A stretch of DNA of 64,000 nt, from the NCBI RefSeq assembly GCF_006569185.2, contig NZ_VIGC02000002.1, forward strand, positions 124,001-188,000, in the 5' to 3' direction. The translations under genes were made by a program, and so were the position numbers. The DNA comes from Litorilinea aerophila. GTDB lineage: Bacteria > Chloroflexota > Anaerolineae > Caldilineales > Caldilineaceae. The notes beneath the pieces were generated by a model that was not told where the DNA came from, searched no databases, and was given only the letters and a program-made list of their open reading frames with translations. Of this stretch, positions 49,193-56,220 are shown in pieces (positions within the stretch are counted from its first letter, which is position 1; each line of letters opens with the position of its first letter).

Positions 49193-50176
49193 ATGAGTGC
49201 AGAGCGCACCATTGTGCTGGGCCTGGACGGCGGCGGCACCAAGACCGTCTGCGTGGCCTTGCCGTTGGCGGCCGGGCCGGACGAGGATACGATAGCCGGG
49301 CCGCGGATTTTGGGTCGGGGCCAACAGGGCTCCAGCAACTGGAACAGTGTGGGGGTGGAAGCGGCCCGGGCCCACTGCCAGGAGGCCATCCTGGAAGCTG
49401 TGGCGGCCGCCGGGGCCACCCTGGCGGATGTGGCGGCCATTTGTCTGGGGATGAGCGGTGTGGGCCGCCCGGCGGATCGGGCGCGGGTTCAGGAGTGGAT
49501 GGCGGAGCTCTTGCCGTCCGCGTGCGCTGTCATCCACAACGACGCGGTGATTGCCCTGGCCAGCGGCACTGGGGGTGAGCTCTTTGGCGTTGTGGTCATC
49601 AGCGGCACCGGCATGATCGCCTATGGGGTGAACCGCCAGGGGTGCACCCGGCGGGCCGGCGGGTGGGGTGCCCTGCTGGGGGACGGCGGCAGCGGCTACG
49701 CCATTGGCGCGGCCATTCTGCGGGCCGTCACCCATGCGGCCGACGGCCGGGGCCCCCAGACGACCCTGCAGCCGGCCCTGTTGGCCCACCTGGGCCTGGA
49801 GCAGCCAGAGGAGCTGATCCGCTGGACCTATGACGACATCTCGTGGCACCGGATCGCCCGGCTGGCGCCCCTGGCTCTGGAGGCGGCGGCCCAGGGGGAT
49901 GCGGTGGCGCAGGCCATCCTGGATGAAGCGGCCGAGGAGCTGGTGGCGGCAGTGCTGGCGGTGGCCCGGGGCCTGGGTTTGGCGGAGGGCCCGGAGCCCT
50001 TCCCCCTGATATTGGCCGGCAACCTGCTCCAGGCCGCCACTGGGCCGGGTCACCTGGCCGCCCGGGTGCGAGAGCGGGTGGGGCACCTGCTGCCCCAGGC
50101 CGTTGTGGGCCACCCGACCGTGGAGCCGGCCGTGGGTGCGGCGTGGCTGGCCCGGGCAGCCCTACAGGGGTCTTGA
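49193..50176 (+). CDS. BadF/BadG-type ATPase, probable N-acetylglucosamine kinase
   Basis: A 327-residue ASKHA-fold kinase. Phosphate 1 motif LGLDGGGTKTVCVAL lies at residues 8-22, VVVISGTGMIAYGVNRQG is the phosphate 2 region, and AGGWGALLGDGGSGYAIGAA is the characteristic GlcNAc-kinase loop. It should phosphorylate GlcNAc or a related amino sugar at O6 in the cytoplasm. BadF-type enzyme activators share the fold but usually carry Fe-S cysteines, not seen here. It is 39 bp downstream of the serine hydrolase and is closed by a terminator. Confidence 0.85.
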   Translation: MSAERTIVLGLDGGGTKTVCVALPLAAGPDEDTIAGPRILGRGQQGSSNWNSVGVEAARAHCQEAILEAVAAAGATLADVAAICLGMSGVGRPADRARVQEWMAELLPSACAVIHNDAVIALASGTGGELFGVVVISGTGMIAYGVNRQGCTRRAGGWGALLGDGGSGYAIGAAILRAVTHAADGRGPQTTLQPALLAHLGLEQPEELIRWTYDDISWHRIARLAPLALEAAAQGDAVAQAILDEAAEELVAAVLAVARGLGLAEGPEPFPLILAGNLLQAATGPGHLAARVRERVGHLLPQAVVGHPTVEPAVGAAWLARAALQGS

Positions 50177-50187
50177 TGATGTCGCCC

Positions 50188-50228
50188 ACGCCAGGCGAGG
50201 AGGAACGTTCCTCCCCGCCTGGCGTTTT
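50188..50228 (+). terminator. Intrinsic terminator after the GlcNAc-kinase-like gene
   Basis: ACGCCAGGC and GGAGGAAC pair with GTTCCTCC and GCCTGGCGT to form a long stem, followed by TTTT at 50225. Confidence 0.85.
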
Positions 50229-50387
50229 CGCGTGGGGTAGATTCGCGGAGCTCAGAATGATGAAAAGCTGAACTTGCGCTACTCCTGCGGTTCACGGCCA
50301 CGTCATAAGTCCGGCCTCCTGGCCTCTCTGCGTGGCAGGGAGGCCATCATCCGCTTCGCCCCCAAGATAAATAAGACGCCTCTCACA

Positions 50388-50413
50388 AAGAAAAAAAGCC
50401 GCCCCACGGCGGC
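50388..50413 (-). terminator. Intrinsic terminator of the CRISPR transcript
   Basis: On the minus strand GCCGCC pairs with GGCGGC around a 4-nt loop, followed by TTTTTTTCTTT. It lies just beyond the degenerate end repeat, in the right place to stop a leftward CRISPR transcript. Confidence 0.8.
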
Positions 50414-50435
50414 CTTTCAGCCCCTATCAGGATTT

Positions 50436-50775
50436 CTGCGGGAATTCCGGGCGGGGATTTTTTGTTTCGGCTCAAATGAACAACCGTTTCTTTGGCTCAC
50501 TGGTCGCCATTGGTCGCAATCCCCTGGCGGGGATTTTTTGTTTCGGCTCATGGCGACCCGGTAAAGTAACCAACCCATAAAAAAACAGGTCGCAATCCCC
50601 TGGCGGGGATTTTTTGTTTCGGCTCAGAGACTTGTCCTGTTCATTTGCATTAGTGCGCTTTTGGTCGCAATCCCCTGGCGGGGATTTTTTGTTTCGGCTC
50701 CGTTGACCCACATGTTCAATTGGAGGTTGACCAGGTAGGTCGCAATCCCCTGGCGGGGATTTTTTGTTTCGGCTC
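50436..50775 (-). CRISPR. Short CRISPR array: four intact repeats, one degenerate end repeat, four spacers
   Basis: 38-bp repeats at 50512-50549, 50588-50625, 50663-50700 and 50738-50775 are identical, beginning GGTCGCAATCCCCTGGCGGG and ending GTTTCGGCTC on the plus strand. The repeat at 50436-50473 keeps only the last ~23 bp. Spacers are 50474-50511, 50550-50587 (38 nt each), 50626-50662 and 50701-50737 (37 nt each). Read on the minus strand the repeat ends in ATTGCGACC, the usual 5'-handle type for Cas6-processed systems. The degenerate repeat at the left marks the old end, so the leader is on the right. No cas gene is in the window, and spacer targets are not known. Confidence 0.92.
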
Positions 50776-50949
50776 CCCCTGATCGCGCCAGATTTGCCCG
50801 TTTTTCACCCCGAACCGTGGTTTTATCGCGCCACTTTTCGGCTCGCCCCCCCCTACAGGCCACTTTTCGCGGTGAAATGGACAACACAACCCCTCCAAAC
50901 CTTCACAATCTGGCGCGATTTGACGCGTCTCCCTTCACCTGCCATACTT

Positions 50950-50978
50950 ATTATACGTCCAGACGCCCCAGGCGTCAA
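50950..50978 (-). promoter_or_regulatory. Promoter in the CRISPR leader
   Basis: On the minus strand TTGACG (50978-50973), 17 bp, TATAAT (50955-50950). Transcription would start near 50943 and run through a ~165-nt leader into the array. The leader also contains ATCGCGCCAGATT at 50782-50794 and its exact complement at 50907-50919, plus a third half-site ATCGCGCCA at 50825. Confidence 0.75.
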
Positions 50979-51011
50979 ACTCGATTTTTTCCCCCTCCCT
51001 AGGTCGTCACC

Positions 51012-51416
51012 ATGTCCACACTCTGGCACCATCTGCAGCGTCTTCCCCACCGGGATTTGCGCGCCATGGCCACCCGCCTCTCTCTGCGCCGGAGCCATGT
51101 CAATCAAAAGGAGGCATGGGTGCAGACCATTCACGCGTTCTTGCTCTCCCCCCAGGCGCCCCCTCGTCTCCTCTCTTTGCTTTCCCCGTCCGCTCAGGTT
51201 GCGCTCCGGCGTCTTCTGGCTGTGGAGGCCCTGCCCACCGCCCTTTTTCTGGCCGAGTATGGACCCATCCGCCGGCCCACGCCCCAGCTTCCCGCCAGGG
51301 CCAAACCGGTCACCGGCCCGACATGTGGGCCACCGAACGACGAACCAACTCCGCCAGGACATCCAGATCCACGTCATCCAGGCGCCGCAGGTAGAGGCAG
51401 GATTTGCCCGTCTTGA
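51012..51416 (+). pseudogene. Truncated N-terminal fragment of an unrecognised protein
   Basis: ATG 51012 opens a frame whose first ~95 residues look protein-like: MSTLWHHLQRLPHRDLRAMA, a KEAWVQTIHAFLL helix, SPSAQVALRRLLAVEALPTA and FLAEYGPIRRP. After about 51300 the frame runs antisense into the DUF1801 gene and becomes low-quality (PPGHPDPRHPGAAGRG). A larger gene seems to have been cut here. The helical leucine/arginine-rich start resembles the beginnings of large Chloroflexota proteins I cannot name. It starts 34 bp beyond the CRISPR promoter, in the opposite direction. Confidence 0.35.
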
Positions 51417-51723
51417 ACTTCCCCAGCCGGGCCAGGAGATCGCCGTACTGGTCAAAACCAGCCATGATGTAGACCGTCAAAGCCTGCTTCCGGGGTGCAA
51501 AGCCGGTCAACATCCAATCTCCCTCGTGACCGCTGGCATAACGGTAATGGTAGCGGCCAAACCCCACGATGCTGTCCCCCCAAAGGACCGGCTTCTCACC
51601 GGTCACCTCTGTCATCAGGCGCAACAGACGAAAACAATCTTCCCGCTTGCCCGGGTCGGGCACGGCCTGGAGATACGCCTCCACATCCCCGTCGGTGGGC
51701 CGGGTCTTGAGCGCGGCAGCCAT
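51310..51723 (-). CDS. DUF1801 (YdhG-like) domain protein
   Basis: A 137-residue protein of the DUF1801 family: TDGDVEAYLQAVPDPGKRED, RLMTEVTGEKPVLWGDSIVG, FAPRKQALTVYIMAGFDQYG and the typical ending GKSCLYLRRLDDVDLDVLAE. The molecular function is not established. ATG 51723 (MAAALKTRPTDGD) has AAGGAGG upstream at good spacing; the longer frame to 51849 is not needed. It ends over the truncated fragment described above. Confidence 0.9.
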   Translation of the reverse strand: MAAALKTRPTDGDVEAYLQAVPDPGKREDCFRLLRLMTEVTGEKPVLWGDSIVGFGRYHYRYASGHEGDWMLTGFAPRKQALTVYIMAGFDQYGDLLARLGKFKTGKSCLYLRRLDDVDLDVLAELVRRSVAHMSGR

Positions 51724-51928
51724 GGACACCTCCTTCGTAGACGAAATCCCTCTCCCCGGATCAGAGGGGCCAGGGCGAACATAACCGGCGAGGGATACCC
51801 CAGGATACGCCGGAACGGGCCCAAAAGCAACCCCCGCCAATCCCGCCAATCCAGGAATCTCTGTTACCGACCGGAAAGGGCAGACCGGCTATGGTAGGCC
51901 ACGGGCAGGGCCGCCTGCCGGCCCACTG

Positions 51929-51959
51929 CTACAGCCTGGCGTAAATACCACGGCAGAAA
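51929..51959 (+). repeat. Left-half remnant of the dispersed inverted-repeat element
   Basis: CTACAGCCTGGCGTAAATAC then CACGGCAGAAA, matching the left arm only; the right arm is absent. It lies 57 bp upstream of the UGA-containing peroxiredoxin gene. Confidence 0.7.
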
Positions 51960-52015
51960 ACAGCCGTTCCAACCCATTGGCCAAACCCATCAAGCCCATC
52001 AGGAGGAGCCCATCC

Positions 52016-52507
52016 ATGCCCACCCAAAGCCGCTTTGTGCCCATCGGCACCCAGGCCCCAGACTTCACCCTGCCTGCCACCGATGGCAGCACCGTACGCC
52101 TGTCGGACTACCGGCAGCGGGCCCACGTGGTCTTGGTCTTTCTTCGGGGCTTCCAGTGACCCTTCTGCCGCCGGCATCTGGCGCAGTTGCGCCAGGACTA
52201 TGGAGCGTTTCAGGCCCGGGGTGCGGAAATCCTGGCCGTCGCACCCGACACCCTGGAGCATGCCCGGGCCTTCCTGCAACAGAACCCCCTGCCCTTCCCC
52301 TGCCTGGTGGATGAATCCCACCAGGTCTTCGACCAGTACGACGTGCAACGCCGGTGGCTTTCCCTGGGCCAACGTCCCGGGCTCTTCCTCATCGACCGGG
52401 ACGGCCTGGTCCGCTTTGCCTACGTGGGAACACAGCAGTGGGAGATCCCGCCCAACCGCCAGATCCTGGCCGAACTGGACCGCTTCCAGGAGGGCCCCGG
52501 CGGGTAG
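52016..52507 (+). CDS. Peroxiredoxin-like selenoprotein (UGA = selenocysteine at residue 48)
   Basis: A 163-residue thioredoxin-fold redoxin. ATG 52016 has AGGAGGAG 7 nt upstream. The frame reads [31 protein letters not shown], then TGA (52157-52159), then [17 protein letters not shown] and continues without other stops to [14 protein letters not shown]. In AhpC/TSA relatives this site is FxRGFWCPFC, so the UGA sits exactly where the reactive Cys belongs, giving a UxxC motif with Cys51. The second half keeps [12 protein letters not shown] and [19 protein letters not shown] hairpin fit to be a bacterial SECIS begins 18 nt after the UGA. It probably reduces peroxides. Sec machinery is not in the window; a TGC/TGT-to-TGA mutation is the alternative. 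Confidence 0.8.
52178..52195 (+). promoter_or_regulatory. Candidate bacterial SECIS hairpin
   Basis: CTGGCG-CAGTTG-CGCCAG: a perfect 6-bp stem (8 if CA/TG pair) with G and U in the apical loop, 18 nt downstream of the UGA and inside the coding sequence. Position and a loop guanine match the known needs of SelB-binding hairpins. Confidence 0.65.
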
Positions 52508-52513
52508 CCCGCC

Positions 52514-53356
52514 TCAGGCCGAAGAGTCCGGCTGTCCGTCGGCCTGCCAGGCTTGAAGCCGGGCACGAGCCACCCGGGCCGTGAAGTCCAGGGAGAGGGG
52601 CGTCACCGAAACCACCCCATCCAGCGCCACGGCCCGAATGTCCGAATCGGGCTCCAGCCGGGCAGGATCCAGGCGGGCCTCGAAGCCCATGGCCGCGGGC
52701 TCGTCCAGCCGACGCCGCCTGGGCGGAACGGGGTAAAAGTACCGCTGCCGGCTCAGCCGGGTCCAGCGGAAGGGCGTCGCCGGGGTGGCCTGGCCGGGCA
52801 CATCGATCTTGAGCAGGTCCACCCCATCCGGCAGGCCCTGGGCCAGGATGGCCGCGGCGAAACGGCGGGTGAAGTGGGCCGCGGCGCCAAAATCCACCGC
52901 AGCCACATGGTTCAGGTAATGCTCCGGCGAGGTCTGCAGGGAGACGGCCAGCGCGGGGATGCGGAAGGAGGCCGCTTCCATGGCCGCGCCCACCGTGCCG
53001 GAGACGGTGATGCCCTCGCCCAGGTTTTCGCCGTAGTTGATGCCCGAGACCGCCAGGGCCACCGGCCGGGCCAGGGGCGGGGCCAGCTCCACCAGCGCAT
53101 GCTCCACCACCTGGGCGGGGGAAGCCTCCACCGCGTAGGCCTGGAAGGTCTGGCCCGCCACTTCCAGCCGCCGGGCCAGGATACGGCCGCCGTTGCCCGG
53201 CGGCTTGGAGCGCCCCGCCGCGGTCTGTTGGCCCGCCGGCGCGGCGATGAGGAGGTCGCCCAGGGGGGCGCAGGCCGCCACGGCCGCCAGCAGCCCCAGG
53301 GAATCGATGCCGTCGTCGTTGGTGATAAGGATCAGGGGCCGTGGAGACGTGGTCAT
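52514..53356 (-). CDS. surE: 5'/3'-nucleotidase SurE
   Basis: A 280-residue phosphatase. The metal-binding start LILITNDDGIDSLGL at residues 8-22 and the metal/phosphate motif AVSGINYGENLGEGITVSGT near residue 102 are intact, as is the APAGQQTAAGRS loop. It dephosphorylates nucleoside monophosphates in the cytoplasm. ATG 53356 is chosen because family members start a few residues before LITNDDG; the frame is open far upstream but overlaps the permease gene. It lies 26 bp after the phosphonate-type permease gene, so it is probably in the phn-like operon, suggesting a phosphate-scavenging theme. It is convergent with the selenoprotein gene, 6 bp apart. Confidence 0.93.
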   Translation of the reverse strand: MTTSPRPLILITNDDGIDSLGLLAAVAACAPLGDLLIAAPAGQQTAAGRSKPPGNGGRILARRLEVAGQTFQAYAVEASPAQVVEHALVELAPPLARPVALAVSGINYGENLGEGITVSGTVGAAMEAASFRIPALAVSLQTSPEHYLNHVAAVDFGAAAHFTRRFAAAILAQGLPDGVDLLKIDVPGQATPATPFRWTRLSRQRYFYPVPPRRRRLDEPAAMGFEARLDPARLEPDSDIRAVALDGVVSVTPLSLDFTARVARARLQAWQADGQPDSSA

Positions 53357-53382
53357 GATGGCGTGGTCATGGGGTGCACCCG

Positions 53383-55182
53383 TCAGATGGCCCGCTCCCG
53401 CAGCAGGGAGCTGATGTAGTCCATCAAGGAGACCACGATGGCGATGGCCAGGATCTGGGCGCTGGCCGCCCGGTAGTTCAGCAGGTTGATGTTCTGCTGC
53501 AGCAGGAAGCCGATGCCGCCGCCGCCGGCAAAGCCGATGATGGTGGACATGCGCACGTTGATGTCCCAGCGGTACATGGTGAAGGAGATGTACGGCGGGA
53601 TGATCTGGGGGATCACCGCGTAGATGACCATCTGCATGCGGCTGGCGCCGGTGGCCAGCACCGCCTCCAGGGGGCCGGTCATGATGCTCTCCACCTGCTC
53701 CGAGTAGAGCTTGGCCAGGGCAGCCACGGTGTGCAGCCCCAAGGCCAGCACCCCGGCGAAGGGGCCAATCCCCACCCACACGGCAAAGACGATGACCATG
53801 ATGAGGGCTTCCACCGACCGCAACGCGTTGAGGATGGTGCGGGTGACGCTGTAGATGGCCAGGCCCACGGGCAGGGGCGTCCGGTAGGGAACCCGCCAGG
53901 CCAGCACCAGGCCCGCCGCGGCCCCCACCAATGCCGGCCCGTAGTAGGTCAGCCACGGCTGGTTCAGCTGGTAGAACCAGTTGACCAGCGCCCCCAGCAA
54001 GAGGGCCAGGGTGGCGCCACCGGCCGCGGCCAGGAGCAGGTTCAGGGGCATCCCCAGCCGCTCCGGGAGCCGATCCACCAGGAGCTGGCCCACCCGGCCG
54101 GCCAGCCCGACGGCCAGGCCGGCGCCGATGAGGGCGCAGATGGGCACCAGGATCAGGCGCAGGATCTCCCCCAGGGTAGCCACAAAGGTGCCCAGGAAGG
54201 CGAAGGGTCCCAGCCAGGTGGCCAGGGCCTCCCCCAGCGCCATGGCCAGCTCTCCCAGGAGGTAGAGCATCAGCAGGATGCCCAGCAGGCTCACCAACAG
54301 CACCAGCACCTGGAGCAGCCGGTTGCCGCCGGAAGGGGGCGTGGCATCTTCCTGGGGCAGCCCCCAGCGCAGCGCGCCCCAGACCACCACCGGCGTGACG
54401 ATGAGGCCGCCCAGGTTCAGGGCCAGGCTGGTGGTCAACACCTGGCTCAGGGACGCGATCCAGCCGGCCAGCCCGGCCCCCACCAGGACCCCCACGGGCG
54501 CGGCCAGCAACGACAGGGAGAGGCCGGGCAGGGAGGAGCGGACCATGCGCATCAGGTTGCGGGCGGCAAAGAAGCTGATGGGCACCGCCAGCAGGGTCCC
54601 CAGGGTGGTGGCCAGCAGGGCCATGAAGACCGTCTCGATGATCTTGTCGATGGTGTCGATGCCGTTCTGGGAGAGGCGAGGCAGGCCCACGTTGCGCCGG
54701 GTCACCGCCCGCAGCAGTTGAGGCTCCGGGCTGGTGCGGTTGCGCAGGCGCACGGTCATCACAAAGTGGCCGTTGCGGTCGGTCTCGATGCGCCCCAGGG
54801 AGAGGGAGACGCCGCTGGGCGGGATGAAGTTGAGGGGGCCGCTGGTGTTGGGGGCAAAGTTGAAGCCCTCCACCGTGATCTCCGCCCCCGGGTCCGCGCA
54901 GGGCGGGGTGACCACCATGTAGGGCGCGCCCGGATCCGCGGGCTCCGGGGGTGTGACGCCGCCCGGCGGACAGGGGACGTAGATGGGCACCTCCACCTGG
55001 AACTCCTGCTGTTCGTAGGTGAAGAAGTCCGGGCGGGCCAGGGCCCGGAGGATGCGGGTCAGGGATTCCTGGCGCGTGGGTGAGCCCAGCTCGGCCAGGT
55101 TAACCTGGGTCACCGAAAAGCCGTAGGCGTAGACCACAATGGCCGCCACAATACCGACGGCCAGCAAGAGGGAACGTTTCAT
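53383..55182 (-). CDS. phnE: Oversized phosphonate-type ABC permease (PhnE-like) with two insertions
   Basis: A 599-residue membrane protein, more than twice the normal PhnE length. An N-terminal helix (residues 3-20) is followed by an exported segment of ~140 residues with a TIG/IPT-like strand (DPGAEITVEGFNFAPNTSGP). The permease core begins near residue 175 (IDKIIETVFMALLATTLGTL, VPISFFAARNLM). About 220 residues with several extra hydrophobic helices interrupt it. The core resumes near 440 with TRTILNALRSVEALIMVIVF and GIGPFAGVLALGLHTVAALA, the conserved EAA-like region. It should import phosphonate, phosphite or phosphate with the ATPase encoded 21 bp upstream. Confidence 0.87.
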   Translation of the reverse strand: MKRSLLLAVGIVAAIVVYAYGFSVTQVNLAELGSPTRQESLTRILRALARPDFFTYEQQEFQVEVPIYVPCPPGGVTPPEPADPGAPYMVVTPPCADPGAEITVEGFNFAPNTSGPLNFIPPSGVSLSLGRIETDRNGHFVMTVRLRNRTSPEPQLLRAVTRRNVGLPRLSQNGIDTIDKIIETVFMALLATTLGTLLAVPISFFAARNLMRMVRSSLPGLSLSLLAAPVGVLVGAGLAGWIASLSQVLTTSLALNLGGLIVTPVVVWGALRWGLPQEDATPPSGGNRLLQVLVLLVSLLGILLMLYLLGELAMALGEALATWLGPFAFLGTFVATLGEILRLILVPICALIGAGLAVGLAGRVGQLLVDRLPERLGMPLNLLLAAAGGATLALLLGALVNWFYQLNQPWLTYYGPALVGAAAGLVLAWRVPYRTPLPVGLAIYSVTRTILNALRSVEALIMVIVFAVWVGIGPFAGVLALGLHTVAALAKLYSEQVESIMTGPLEAVLATGASRMQMVIYAVIPQIIPPYISFTMYRWDINVRMSTIIGFAGGGGIGFLLQQNINLLNYRAASAQILAIAIVVSLMDYISSLLRERAI

Positions 55183-55203
55183 GGGCAGCTCATGGGTGTT
55201 GGT

Positions 55204-55965
55204 TCATCCGACCCGCTCCGCCTCCTGGCCGTAGATTTCCTTGAAGCGGGCGTCGTCGATCTCTTCGGGCAGGCCGTCGAACATGAGACGGCCCTGGTTC
55301 AGGGCCAGCACCCGGTCGGCGTAGCGATGGACCAGGTCCAGGAAGTGGAGGCTGCAGATGACGGTCACGCCGTCCTCCCGGTTGATCTCCTCCAGGTGCT
55401 GCATGATGCTGTGGGCCAGCACCGGGTCCAGGCTGGCCACGGGCTCGTCGGCCAGGATCATGTCCGGATCCTGCATCAGGGCCCGGGCGATGCCCACCCG
55501 CTGCTGCTGGCCGCCGCTGAGGGCATCGGCCCGGCTGTTGGCCTTGTCCGCCAGGCCGACCCGGGCCAGCTGCTCTCGGGCCTTGGCGATGTCCTCCGGC
55601 GGGAAGCGGTTGAAGAGGCTCCAGACCGGGTTGACGTAGCCCAGGCGGCCGGTCAGGACGTTGGTCAGCACGGTGGAGCGGTGGACCAGGTTGAAGTGCT
55701 GGAAGACCATACCGATGCGCCGGCGGATGCGCCGCAGCTCTGCGTCGTTGGCCGCGGTGACGTCGATGCCGTCGAAGATGATGCGGCCGCTGGTGGGCTC
55801 CACCAGGCGGTTGATGCAGCGCAGGAGGGTCGATTTGCCCGAGCCGCTCAGGCCGATGACGGCCAGGAACTGGCCCCGGGGCACGGTGAAGCTGACGTCG
55901 TCCAGGGCGAGCACGCCGTTGGGGTAGATCTTGGTCAGGTGTTCCACACGCAGGATGGGATCCAT
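55204..55965 (-). CDS. phnC: Phosphonate-type ABC transporter ATP-binding protein
   Basis: A 253-residue ABC ATPase of the PhnC group. Walker A is [20 protein letters not shown], the signature [19 protein letters not shown], Walker [14 protein letters not shown] and the switch His is in [19 protein letters not shown] (PhnC typical). ATG 55965 is the family start; the longer frame to 56046 contains a hairpin. It lies 21 bp upstream of the permease gene and 255 bp downstream of the binding-protein gene. Confidence 0.93.
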   Translation of the reverse strand: MDPILRVEHLTKIYPNGVLALDDVSFTVPRGQFLAVIGLSGSGKSTLLRCINRLVEPTSGRIIFDGIDVTAANDAELRRIRRRIGMVFQHFNLVHRSTVLTNVLTGRLGYVNPVWSLFNRFPPEDIAKAREQLARVGLADKANSRADALSGGQQQRVGIARALMQDPDMILADEPVASLDPVLAHSIMQHLEEINREDGVTVICSLHFLDLVHRYADRVLALNQGRLMFDGLPEEIDDARFKEIYGQEAERVG

Positions 55966-56001
55966 AGACAGGCCTGGCGTCGTTCTTATTTCTGATGTGG
56001 T

Positions 56002-56048
56002 GCGTGGTGCGTAATGCGCGATCGACGACCATGCATTACGCACCACGT
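56002..56048. repeat. Long hairpin between phnD and phnC
   Basis: GTGGTGCGTAATGC (56004-56017) and its exact complement GCATTACGCACCAC (56033-56046), extended one more pair outward, with a 15-nt loop. It is in the phnD-phnC intercistronic region, where such stems can stabilise the upstream mRNA and lower expression of downstream genes. Confidence 0.65.
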
Positions 56049-56106
56049 CCCACGCTTCTCCTCTAGGTGACGTCTAGGTGATGCGACGGTAGGTGACGCG
56101 ACAGTG

Positions 56107-56191
56107 ATAGTCAATCCTGGCTGAAATGCGCCGAACGTTTCCACCAGAGGTAGGACCGCCGAATTTCAACCGCGGTATTTACCCAGACTGT
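56107..56191 (-). repeat. Dispersed inverted-repeat element, diverged copy
   Basis: On the minus strand it starts AGTCTGGGTAAATACCGCGG and ends ATTTCAGCCAGGATTGACT. The terminal pairing is kept although the arm sequence has drifted (TTGAAATTCGGC for GCAGAAATTCGG). It lies between the hairpin at 56002 and the phnD gene. Confidence 0.65.
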
Positions 56192-56220
56192 AGTAGACGT
56201 TTTTTCCGCAGCGTCCGCCT

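Noticed and set aside
52514-53956. A 480-residue SurE with an N-terminal extension
   Set aside because: The extension is antisense-free but overlaps the permease gene in another frame; SurE homologues begin at the LITNDDG region, so ATG 53356 was used.
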